From positions 868,001 to 932,000 of the forward strand of contig JAYRJL010000001.1 in the NCBI GenBank assembly GCA_041906305.1: a stretch of DNA of 64,000 nucleotides, written 5' to 3'. Position numbers and translations under genes: made by a program. The DNA is from SHVZ01 sp041906305. GTDB lineage: Bacteria; Pseudomonadota; Alphaproteobacteria; SHVZ01. Below the pieces are notes generated by a model, which saw nothing but the letters and a program-made list of their open reading frames with translations, ran no database searches and was not told the origin of the DNA. Positions 35,401-42,040 of this stretch are shown in pieces. Each line of letters opens with the position of its first letter. The first letter of the stretch is position 1.

Positions 35401-35906
35401 TTCGGGAACCAGGTTTCGAAGTCGCCGCGGACAGCTTCGTAGGTGTGATAGCCGTCGATGTGCAGCAGGTCGATCGAGCCGTCGGCGAAGCCGCCGACCG
35501 CCTCTTCGAAGGTCGATCGGACCAGCGTCGAAAAGCTGCCGTAGCGCGGGTCGTGATGCGCCCGCAGATCGTCGTAGACGTTGCCGGCGTAGGCCGCTTC
35601 CGACTTGTTGGTGTGTTCGTCGCCCTGCCAGGTGTCGACCGCGTAGCAGGAGGTCGAGAGCCCGAGCTGCTTCGCGGCCTGGGCGAAGGCGCAATACGAG
35701 ACGCCCGCATGGGAGCCGAGCTCGACCAGCACGTCCGGACGGACGGCCTCGACAACCCACATCGCGAAGGGCGTGTGCTCAACCCAGGCGGACAACTCGG
35801 ACAGCCGTTCGGGCATGGCGAAGGCGATCGGCCGGTACAGCCGCTCAGGCTGGGGCAATGCCGCCGTCATCGGGCCGGGTGCCGTATTTCCGGGCAGTTC
35901 GTCCAT
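32463..35906 (-). CDS. Methyltransferase / coiled-coil / tandem GT2 glycosyltransferase fusion
   Basis: A 1147-residue cytoplasmic protein. Residues 45-215 are a Methyltransf_24-like domain (LVELGSHAGVSY, LLHIDGYHTYEAV, FHDINERGG). Residues 255-380 are charged heptad-like coiled coil ending in ETSTSWRLTRPIRFLG. Residues 430-530 look like a small beta-rich module. Two GT2 domains follow: 600-850 (ISVVVPVYNTTERY, LLDHDDLLPEHA, FYSDEDK) and 855-1110 (VSAIVPTRDHVSVL, LLLNNDIEM). It should build and methylate the exported glycan. It lies 12 bases after manC and is coupled to wzm. A later in-frame ATG (M13) could be the start. Confidence 0.9.
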   Translation of the reverse strand: MDELPGNTAPGPMTAALPQPERLYRPIAFAMPERLSELSAWVEHTPFAMWVVEAVRPDVLVELGSHAGVSYCAFAQAAKQLGLSTSCYAVDTWQGDEHTNKSEAAYAGNVYDDLRAHHDPRYGSFSTLVRSTFEEAVGGFADGSIDLLHIDGYHTYEAVRGDFETWFPKLSRRAVVLFHDINERGGTFGAWRFWDEVKARYPSFDFLHGHGLGVLAVGPEQPESIRWLTGLDTASIAIVRDFFAGRGRSIQREIDLDLSERHWKAAEAHAENMTTARDAATSELAKVRETARLELSDALTRLHEANLQTQKEHEHATWRQGVIDEQHRRIDALQAEIASKAQQIGGLQNSEAQLRHQLQATGSALSGQVHALEARVRGFETSTSWRLTRPIRFLGRALGGARRLLRSTTHRLSLARSAPIEVTDTPAGHADWYDATSSRSRMPTRWVSFNYDGPAYDGAVFLTLYVDHGGGRWQPFGLPPIRGRLQGHLIRLPDSVAALKLMVQGSHAALDAPPEIRIREIGQAELAANLLWRQRARFPNAVRYLLKHGVRATVSRATTAYGVQGANLYHRWIESCERLTDADRAAIAAHVQTLKQLPLISVVVPVYNTTERYLREMMDSVIKQLYPHWELCIADDASTEPHVRRVLEEYAARDGRVKVTFREKNGHISAASNSALELATGSHVALLDHDDLLPEHALYLVALAIGKHPDADVFYSDEDKINDDGMRTEPYFKPDYGFDLLLGQNFVSHLGIYRLDAIQAVGGFRLGYEGSQDYDLVLRILARTKGPVVHLPWILYHWRLFPGAGTFSSTQIDKAAEAARKAIREHLAAKGVSATVEPWVHAYHRVIRDKLPHWPKVSAIVPTRDHVSVLRTCVTGLLERTDYPDIELIIANNDSVEPETLAYFDKLRADPRVRILDCPGPFNFSAINNAAVRASTGEIVLLLNNDIEMVDRRWLKEMVKHAVRPEVGAVGAKLLYPDNTVQHGGVVLGLNGVAGHLHAGVPAESPGYFGWLKIARNSSAVTAACLALRRAVYDEVGGLDEVNLKVAFNDVDFCLRITEKGYQIVWTPEATLYHWESKSRGNDLAAHHLERFKREIAYMRERWSQRLETDPFFNPNLSLSTAHPVMAFPPRRERPWQAFLKPSTAVA

Positions 35907-35918
35907 GATGCCAACGGC

Positions 35919-37334
35919 TTACGCCCTTCCGTAGGCGTCGTCCAGCCGCTCGATGTCGTCCTCGCCGACATAGGAGCCCGATTGCACCTCGATGAGGTGC
36001 AGATCCTCCTTGCCGGGATTTGCCAGCCGGTGCGCGGCGCCGGCCGGAACCACGACCGATTCCGTCGGCCCGAGGCGCATGGTTTCGGTGCCGACCGTCA
36101 CCTCGGCGGTGCCGGCGACGACGACCCAGTGCTCGGCTCGTCTCGTGTGGCGCTGGAGCGAAAGCCGGCCGCCCGGATTCACGACGATGCGCTTCACCTG
36201 GAAGCCGGCGCCCGAGTCGATGTTCCGGTAGTGCCCCCACGGCCGATAGACGACGGCCGGCGAGGTCGCCTCGGCCCGGCCGGCGGCGGCAAGCGCCTCG
36301 ACCACGGCCTTGACCTCCTGTGCCCGGTCGCGGCGCGCGACCAGCACCGCATCGGGATCGGCGACGACGACCAGATCGTCGACGCCGACGGTGACGAGCA
36401 GGCGGCCGTTCGAGCGCAGGTAGGAATTGGTCGTGCCGGCGGCCTGGACGTCGCCGATGAGGACGTTCCCGTTCGCGTCGCCGGGAGCGATCTCGTGCAG
36501 CGCCCGCCAGGAGCCCACATCGCTCCAGCCCGGATCGACGGCGACGACGACGCCGCGGTCGGTGCGCTCCATCACCGCGTAGTCGATCGAGCGTGATGGC
36601 GCGGTCGCGAAGGCCTCCGGGTCGAGCCTCAGGAAGTCGAGATCGCGTCGGCCCCGGCTGACGGCCGCAGATGCCGCTTCCGCGATCTTCGGCTCATGGC
36701 GCTTGAGCTCGTCGAGATAGGTCCGTGCGGACAGGAGGAAGATGCCGGCGTTCCAGTAGTGCCGTCCATCGGCGACCAGCCGCTCGGCGGTCGCCAGGTC
36801 GGGCTTCTCGACGAAGGCTTCGATGCGGCGGCAGGGGCCGCTGCCGGCGATCGCCATGCCCGCATGGATGTAGCCGTAGCCGGTCTCGGCGCGCGCCGGC
36901 CGGATACCGAAGGTGACGATGGATCCGGATCGAGCCGCGGCCTCGGCTGCAAAGACGCCGGCGAGCCACGGTTCAGGGCGGATCATCGCATGATCGGAGG
37001 GGAGCACCAGCATGACCGCATCGGGATCGCCTGCGAGGAGCACCTCGGCAGCGGCGGCGATCGCAGGCGCCGTATTCCGCCCCATCGGCTCGAGCAGGAT
37101 CGCGGCGGCGGGGCGGCCGACCTGGCGGAGCTGCTCGGCGACGGCGAAGCGATGCTCGGCGTTGCAGACGACGAGGGGCGCGTGAAAGCGTGTCGGATCG
37201 GCGACACGGAGCGCCGTATCCTGCAGGAGGCTGTTAAGGCCGAGCAGCGGCTGCAGCTGCTTGGGGAACAGCGCGCGCGACATCGGCCAAAGACGGCTGC
37301 CGGTGCCGCCGGACAGGATCACGGGATGGATCAT
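35919..37334 (-). CDS. manC: Mannose-1-phosphate guanylyltransferase / mannose-6-phosphate isomerase
   Basis: Makes GDP-mannose from mannose-1-phosphate; 471 residues, the normal bifunctional type II length. The N-terminal nucleotidyltransferase signature is ILSGGTGSRLWPMSR, followed by FPKQLQPLLG and EKPDLATAERLV. The C-terminal cupin isomerase has SLQRHTRRAEHWVVV and VPAGAAHRLANPG. The start at 37334 gives MIHPVILSGG. It heads the polysaccharide operon, so GDP-mannose, or a rhamnose or fucose derived from it, is likely a building block of the exported glycan. It overlaps by a few bases with a rejected upstream start of the divergent prepilin peptidase. Confidence 0.93.
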   Translation of the reverse strand: MIHPVILSGGTGSRLWPMSRALFPKQLQPLLGLNSLLQDTALRVADPTRFHAPLVVCNAEHRFAVAEQLRQVGRPAAAILLEPMGRNTAPAIAAAAEVLLAGDPDAVMLVLPSDHAMIRPEPWLAGVFAAEAAARSGSIVTFGIRPARAETGYGYIHAGMAIAGSGPCRRIEAFVEKPDLATAERLVADGRHYWNAGIFLLSARTYLDELKRHEPKIAEAASAAVSRGRRDLDFLRLDPEAFATAPSRSIDYAVMERTDRGVVVAVDPGWSDVGSWRALHEIAPGDANGNVLIGDVQAAGTTNSYLRSNGRLLVTVGVDDLVVVADPDAVLVARRDRAQEVKAVVEALAAAGRAEATSPAVVYRPWGHYRNIDSGAGFQVKRIVVNPGGRLSLQRHTRRAEHWVVVAGTAEVTVGTETMRLGPTESVVVPAGAAHRLANPGKEDLHLIEVQSGSYVGEDDIERLDDAYGRA

Positions 37335-37413
37335 GCTCGGCTTCCCGCTACTTGAGGGGCGGGGGCCTGTCAACCGTTGCGCCCGCAAGGGGCTGCGGGC
37401 ATCGTCCGCCCCG

Positions 37414-38199
37414 ATGCTGCCCTGGCTTCAGCCATTTCCGTCGGACCCGGTGCTGATCGCGGCCGGTGTCGCCGGCTTTGCTGCGGTCGGCAGCTTCCTC
37501 GGCGCGGCCCAGGCCCGTCTCGGCGCGGCGCTCGACGGCGAGACGACCTATGCGGAGACGTCGTTCTGGACCGGGCGGTCGATCTGTCCCGCCTGCCGTC
37601 GGACGTTGACCGCGCGCGACCTCGTTCCCGTCCTGTCGTGGTTCGCGCTCGGCCGGTGTTGCCGGCACTGCGGGGCGCCGGTGCCCCCCGACTATGCGGC
37701 GATCGAGGCCGGATCGATCGCGGCATTCCTGCTCGCCTTCTGGGCCGGAGGTCCCTGGCCTCTCGTTGTCGGCCAGTCCCTTCTCGGCTCGATTCTCGTC
37801 GCGCTGGTGGTCGTCGATCTGCGGCGCCAGCTGCTTCCCGACGCCCTGGTGTTGCCGTTGCTGCCGCTTGGGCTCCTGCTTGCGTGGCTGACGGGCGACG
37901 TCCCGGCCGCGGCGGCGGGCGCGGCGTTCGGCGGCGGGCTTCTGTGGCTCGTGCGAGCCCTTCACGGAAGATTGCGCGGTCGAGAAGGTCTCGGTCTCGG
38001 CGACGTCAAGCTGATGGCGGCGGGGGGCGCCTGGATCGGCCCGGCCGGCATCGGCCCGGCGTTGATGGTGGGCGCGCTGGCGACGCTGGCGGCGGTCGGC
38101 ATCGCCCGCCTGATCGGCCGCGGGCCGGGCCTCGCCGGCCGGATCCCGTTCGGGCCCGGCCTCGCGCTCGGCATCTTCGCGGTCGCGCTTCTCGCCTAG
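37414..38199 (+). CDS. Prepilin peptidase (A24 family)
   Basis: Inner-membrane aspartyl protease that cuts and N-methylates type IV prepilin-like proteins; 261 residues. The cytoplasmic zinc loop CPACRRTLTARD plus CCRHCGAPV gives the CxxC...CxxC pattern, and the catalytic aspartates are in VVDLRRQLLPD and GLGDVKLMAAGG. About seven further hydrophobic segments are present. ATG 37414 fits the family start (MLPWLQPFPSD, then the first helix); an earlier ATG at 37333 would overlap manC. No pilin or secretion genes are adjacent, so its substrates are encoded elsewhere. It converges on the YqhA gene through a shared CTAG. Confidence 0.88.
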   Translation: MLPWLQPFPSDPVLIAAGVAGFAAVGSFLGAAQARLGAALDGETTYAETSFWTGRSICPACRRTLTARDLVPVLSWFALGRCCRHCGAPVPPDYAAIEAGSIAAFLLAFWAGGPWPLVVGQSLLGSILVALVVVDLRRQLLPDALVLPLLPLGLLLAWLTGDVPAAAAGAAFGGGLLWLVRALHGRLRGREGLGLGDVKLMAAGGAWIGPAGIGPALMVGALATLAAVGIARLIGRGPGLAGRIPFGPGLALGIFAVALLA

Positions 38200-38711
38200 T
38201 GGGCCTTCGGCGCGTGGCCGGAGATCTTGTCGAGGTATGCCAGCAGCAGGGCCGAGAACACGAAGACGAGGTGCATGATCATCAGCAGGACGATCTTGCT
38301 CTCGCTGAGCTCGTTGATGTTGAGGAAGGCCCGCAGCAGATGGATCGATGAGATGGCGACGATCGCGGCCGCCACCTTCACCTTGAGATTCCCGGCGTCG
38401 ATCTTGCCGAGCCAGTCGGGTGCTTCCTCGTTCTCGCCGATCGCGATGTCGGAGACGAAATTCTCGTAGCCGCTGATCATCACCATGATGATCAGGTTGG
38501 CGACCAGCACCACGTCGACCAGCGACAGCACCAGCAGGACGACCTCCGCTTCCCCCGCACCGAACACGATGTGAAGCAGGTGCCAGAGCTCGCGGAAGAA
38601 GGTGATGCCGAGCGCGACGACGACCAGAATCAGGCCGAGATAGAACGGCGTCAGCAGCCAGCGGCTGTTGAGGATGACGCGCTCCACGCGGTGCTCGAGA
38701 CGGCCGCTCAT
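38196..38711 (-). CDS. YqhA/TIGR00645-family membrane protein
   Basis: A 171-residue inner-membrane protein of the UPF0114/YqhA family, with four hydrophobic segments. Family marks include ERVILNSRWLLTPFYLGL at the start, VLVANLIIMVMISGYENFVS in the middle and SSIHLLRAFLN later. Function is unknown. It lies five bases after the NDUFA9-like gene on the same strand, so both are probably cotranscribed. The stop codon shares CTAG with the prepilin peptidase gene. Confidence 0.88.
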   Translation of the reverse strand: MSGRLEHRVERVILNSRWLLTPFYLGLILVVVALGITFFRELWHLLHIVFGAGEAEVVLLVLSLVDVVLVANLIIMVMISGYENFVSDIAIGENEEAPDWLGKIDAGNLKVKVAAAIVAISSIHLLRAFLNINELSESKIVLLMIMHLVFVFSALLLAYLDKISGHAPKAH

Positions 38712-38715
38712 CGCG

Positions 38716-39657
38716 TCACGCCGCCGCCGAGAAGCGTCCGCCGGGACGGAAGCGGTCGAGATAGGACGGGATCACGGTCTCGACCGGGGTCGGCCGAATG
38801 CCGAGCTCGACGAGGCCGGGCACGCCCTGGGCCGCGATGTTGTCGCGTTCGAGCAGGCGAACCTGGTCGACGGTGAGCGGCGGCACCGGAAGCACCTGCA
38901 GGAATCGCGCTTCGAGCCGGGCGATCGGGAAGGGGATGCTGACCAGGCACCGCTTGCGGCGGATCTCCTTCAGCATCAGCTCCATCAGCTGGCGGAAGGT
39001 GTAGATCGTCGGGCCGCCGAGCTCGTAGGTCTGGCCGGCGGTCTTCGCGTCGCCGACCGAGCGGACGATCGCGTCGGCGACGTCGCCGACATAGACCGGC
39101 TGGAAGCGCGTCTTGCCGCCGCCGAACAGCGGCAGTGCCGGCATCACCCGCGCGAGGCCGGCGAAGCGGTTGAAGAAGCCGTCCTCCGGACCGATGACGA
39201 GGCTCGGGCGGAAAATCGTGGCGCCCGGAAATGCGGCGCGGACGGCGGCCTCGCCCGCGGCCTTGGTCCGGGCGTAGAGGGAGGGCGAGCCCGCGTCCGC
39301 GCCGATGGCGCTGACGTGGACCAAGCGGGCGACGCCGGCCGCAGCGGCGGCTTCCGCGATCACCTTGGCACCCTGGTGGTGGATCGCCTCGAAGTTCTGG
39401 GTGCCGGACTCGTAGAGAACGCCGACCAGGTTGATGACGACTTCCGCGCCGGAGACCGCGGCCGCGACCGCCGCCTTGTCGCGGATCGAGACGGCCATGG
39501 GCGTGACCTGGCCGACATCGCCCATCGGCTTCAGGAACTTGGCGTACTCGGCATCCCGGACCGCGACGTTGACGCGCCACCCGTCACGCGCGAGCTGGCG
39601 GACCACATACCGCCCGACGAAGCCGGAACCGCCGAAAACCGTTGCAAGTCGAGCCAT
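38716..39657 (-). CDS. NDUFA9-like NAD(P)-binding protein (complex I accessory / extended SDR)
   Basis: A 313-residue atypical SDR. The N-terminal loop VFGGSGFVGRYVVRQLARDG is the nucleotide-binding glycine motif, and LVHVSAIGADAGSPSLYARTK lacks the YxxxK catalytic spacing in its usual form, as is common in NDUFA9. Alphaproteobacterial members are relatives of the mitochondrial complex I subunit NDUFA9, and some are associated with complex I. It probably binds NADPH and has a structural or assembly role. It heads a two-gene unit with the YqhA gene and is divergent from the Tim44-domain gene. Confidence 0.83.
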   Translation of the reverse strand: MARLATVFGGSGFVGRYVVRQLARDGWRVNVAVRDAEYAKFLKPMGDVGQVTPMAVSIRDKAAVAAAVSGAEVVINLVGVLYESGTQNFEAIHHQGAKVIAEAAAAAGVARLVHVSAIGADAGSPSLYARTKAAGEAAVRAAFPGATIFRPSLVIGPEDGFFNRFAGLARVMPALPLFGGGKTRFQPVYVGDVADAIVRSVGDAKTAGQTYELGGPTIYTFRQLMELMLKEIRRKRCLVSIPFPIARLEARFLQVLPVPPLTVDQVRLLERDNIAAQGVPGLVELGIRPTPVETVIPSYLDRFRPGGRFSAAA

Positions 39658-39783
39658 CTACGCCCCCCAGAGGTACCCGGCCGCGTTATAGCCAAGCCGG
39701 CCTCGACGGTCGAGGGGACGGGCTGGAATATCCACCGCATAACCACTACATACTGGGGCAGGTTTCTCAAGGGAGGTTTAAAT

Positions 39784-40761
39784 ATGCGTTTCAAGAAGGG
39801 CGGCCTCGTGGCGACGGCCCTCGTTGCCGGGCTCCTGGTCCTGACGCCGACGTTGGCGGAAGCCGCCGCGGGCGGCCGCACCAGCCAGGGTAGCCGTGGT
39901 TCGCGCACCTTCGACTCGTCGGGTGCCGGGCGGACGATCGAGCGCTCGACGACGGCCCCGCAGCAGCAGCGGCCGCTCGCCCAGCAGCAGACCGCGCCGC
40001 AGCCTGCCGCCCCCGGCGGCTTCCAGCAGCGGCCTTCGTTCGGAATGGGCAGCCCGCTGATGACCGGCATCATGGCCGGCCTCGCCGGCTCGTTCATCGG
40101 CAACATGCTGTTCGGCAGCCACAATGCCGCCCAGGCGGCGCAAGCTCCCGAGGCGTCGCCCACCGGCTCGATGATCGGCAGCCTGCTGCCGTGGCTGGTG
40201 ATCGGCGGCATCGGCTTCCTTGCCTTCACCTTCTTCCGTCGCCGCAGCGAGGCGCGCATGGCGCCCGAGGCGCTGCAGCGCGGTCCGGTCGACCTGAGCG
40301 GCCTTCAGGGCGGTGCCGGCGGCGGTGCTGCCTACGGCGTCGGCGCGTCCAGCTCCGAGGTCGAGATCGGCGCGAACGATCAGGAGGCCTTCGGCCGGCT
40401 GCTCGTCGACGTCCAGACGGCCTGGGGCCGGAGCGACGTCGAGGCCCTCAAGCCGCTGCTGACGGAGGAGATGGCCGCCTACTTCGCCGGCCAGCTGGCC
40501 GAGCTCAAGGGCAAGGGCCTCGCCAACAAGGTCGAGGAGGTGACCCTGCACAAGGGCCAGGGCACCGAAGCCTGGTCCGAGAACGGGTCGGACTACGCGA
40601 CGGCGATCCTGGGATGGTCGGCCCGCGACTACACGGTCAACACGACGACCGGGCAGGTGGTCGAGGGCGACAAGAACCGTCCCGTCGACATCGAGGAAGT
40701 CTGGACCTTCGTCCGCCGTCCCGGCGACCACTGGCGCCTGTCGGCGATCCAGCAGGTCTGA
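39784..40761 (+). CDS. Tim44-domain protein with signal/anchor sequences
   Basis: A 325-residue protein. Residues 1-27 form a signal peptide or anchor ending LVLTPTLAEAAAGG; 30-85 are low-complexity and glutamine/proline-rich (PQQQRPLAQQQTAPQP); 135-153 are a membrane helix (MIGSLLPWLVIGGIGFLAFT); the C-terminal 130 residues are a Tim44-like domain (EAFGRLLVDVQTAWGRSDVE, ending VRRPGDHWRLSAIQQV). Bacterial Tim44-domain proteins of this type are common in alphaproteobacteria and of unknown function. A strong GGGAGGT site precedes ATG 39784. The gene ends before a clear terminator and has no operon partner. Confidence 0.87.
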   Translation: MRFKKGGLVATALVAGLLVLTPTLAEAAAGGRTSQGSRGSRTFDSSGAGRTIERSTTAPQQQRPLAQQQTAPQPAAPGGFQQRPSFGMGSPLMTGIMAGLAGSFIGNMLFGSHNAAQAAQAPEASPTGSMIGSLLPWLVIGGIGFLAFTFFRRRSEARMAPEALQRGPVDLSGLQGGAGGGAAYGVGASSSEVEIGANDQEAFGRLLVDVQTAWGRSDVEALKPLLTEEMAAYFAGQLAELKGKGLANKVEEVTLHKGQGTEAWSENGSDYATAILGWSARDYTVNTTTGQVVEGDKNRPVDIEEVWTFVRRPGDHWRLSAIQQV

Positions 40762-40784
40762 GTTTCCTTCATTCGAAATCGACG

Positions 40785-40820
40785 GAGGGGCGGGTCGAAA
40801 GACCCGCCCCTCTCGTTTTC
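40785..40820 (+). terminator. Rho-independent terminator after the Tim44-domain gene
   Basis: A perfect 12-base stem (GAGGGGCGGGTC) with a GAAA tetraloop at 40785-40812, followed by TCGTTTTC. It lies 24 bases after the stop codon at 40761. On the other strand the same hairpin follows the GST stop codon at 40819, so it probably serves both convergent genes, though the T-rich tail favours the plus strand. Confidence 0.88.
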
Positions 40821-41469
40821 AGGCGGCCTTGTCGAGTTCGGTCTGCGCCGCCGCCTCGCGGGCGAGCGCACGCTCGACGCTCGGGCGCTTCGCCATGCGT
40901 TCGGCATGCTTGGCATAGTTCGGATAGGCGGCGAGGTCGAGCTTGAGGAAGCCGGCCCAGCGCCAGAACGTGAAGAGATAGGCATCGACGATCGACCACT
41001 GGCCGAGGATCCATTCCTTGCCGGCCAGCATCTTCTCGACCATCGCGAAGTTCTTCGCCGTGTCCTCGGCCGCCAGCTTCTTCACGTTGTCGGCGCTGTC
41101 CGGCAGGTCGCACATCTTCTGCGGCGCGAACAGCGCGCCGAAGCGGACATGGATGCCCGAGCTGCACCAGGCCAGCAGCGACAGCGCCTCGGCCTCGGCA
41201 TTCACATCTCCCAGCGGCAGCAGCTTCGCCGCAGGAAAGCTTTTCGCGAGGTAGTAGGCGATCGCCGGGTTCTCGGTCAGCGGCTTGCCGTCGATCACCA
41301 GCACCGGAACCTTCGACTTCGGATTGATGGCGAGATACTCGGGCGCCCGCTGATGGCCCTTGCGGAGCGAGATCGGCTTCGCCTCGAAGGCGGCGCCCGC
41401 TTCTTCCAGCGTGATGTGGGGTACCAGCGAACAGGCGCCGGGGGCGAAGTAGAGCGTCAGCTTGGCCAT
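40819..41469 (-). CDS. Glutathione S-transferase
   Basis: A 216-residue cytosolic GST. The N-terminal thioredoxin fold reads MAKLTLYFAPGACSLVPHIT, where the cysteine of GACSLVPH is the beta-class type catalytic residue, and glutathione contacts appear in KSKVPVLVIDG and LTENPAIAYYLA. The helical C-terminal domain contains KEWILGQWSIVDAYLFTFW, the conserved N-capping region. The start at 41469 is the conserved one. It is divergent from the HxlR-type regulator gene, 106 bases away, with a palindrome between that is likely its operator. Confidence 0.92.
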   Translation of the reverse strand: MAKLTLYFAPGACSLVPHITLEEAGAAFEAKPISLRKGHQRAPEYLAINPKSKVPVLVIDGKPLTENPAIAYYLAKSFPAAKLLPLGDVNAEAEALSLLAWCSSGIHVRFGALFAPQKMCDLPDSADNVKKLAAEDTAKNFAMVEKMLAGKEWILGQWSIVDAYLFTFWRWAGFLKLDLAAYPNYAKHAERMAKRPSVERALAREAAAQTELDKAA

Positions 41470-41543
41470 GGTCGTCTCCCTGTGGGCCGACCGCGTGATG
41501 CGGCGGCGGGTGGCGCATAGGGGCGATGACAGTATCAAATTGC

Positions 41544-41570
41544 AAGTAGGCACCTTTTACTGCCATACTT
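41544..41570. promoter_or_regulatory. Probable HxlR-type operator between GST and hxlR genes
   Basis: An imperfect inverted repeat, AAGTA-GGCA at 41544-41552 and TGCCATACTT at 41561-41570, separated by eight bases. It lies directly upstream of the HxlR start codon at 41576, in the 106-base divergent region. HxlR regulators usually sit next to their target gene and bind such dyads. The site is inferred from symmetry and position only. Confidence 0.6.
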
Positions 41571-41575
41571 ACCTA

Positions 41576-42040
41576 ATGGATACTATGAGCGTCCCCGCCG
41601 CGACGTCGGCGCCCGGATCCGACCGGCACGCCTATGACGGCTCAACCTGCCGCATCCTGATCGGTTGCGTGGTCGACCTGATAGCCAACAAGTGGGCGGT
41701 GCCGATCATCCTCACGCTCTATCGGGCGAGGGGGCCGATGCGCTTCAGCGAGCTCGGCCGGACCATCACCAACATCACGCAGAAGGAACTGACCAAGCAG
41801 CTGCGGGAGCTGGAGTCGGTCGGCGTGGTCGGACGGCGCGTCCACGCCGAGGTGCCGCCGAAGGTGGAGTACTGGCTGACGGAGACCGGCGTATCGCTTC
41901 AGCCGGCGCTCGATGCTCTGGCCTCGTGGGCGGCCGAGAACGGCGCCGCCTTGGCGAAGCATCGCTCCGCCAAGGCCGGCAAGTCGCCGCTCAGGCGTGG
42001 CGCAGGTACTGCTGAACCCAGTCGTGGTTCACGTACTTGA
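41576..42040 (+). CDS. HxlR-family transcriptional regulator
   Basis: A 154-residue winged-helix regulator of the HxlR family, whose members sense electrophiles or thiol-reactive compounds. It shows LIANKWAVPIILTLYRARGPMRFSEL, the recognition part ITQKELTKQLRELESVGVVGR, and the wing VPPKVEYWLTETG. A cysteine in the N-terminal CRILIG region could be a redox sensor. ATG 41576 is used; ATG 41585 is also possible. It likely represses or activates the divergent GST gene. Its tail overlaps the convergent aminotransferase gene by 50 bases. Confidence 0.87.
   Translation: MDTMSVPAATSAPGSDRHAYDGSTCRILIGCVVDLIANKWAVPIILTLYRARGPMRFSELGRTITNITQKELTKQLRELESVGVVGRRVHAEVPPKVEYWLTETGVSLQPALDALASWAAENGAALAKHRSAKAGKSPLRRGAGTAEPSRGSRT

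Noticed and set aside
39701..39715. CCTCGAC-G-GTCGAGG palindrome before the Tim44-domain gene
   Set aside because: The one-base loop and GC-rich, CTCGA-type sequence are frequent in this DNA; too short to call an operator.
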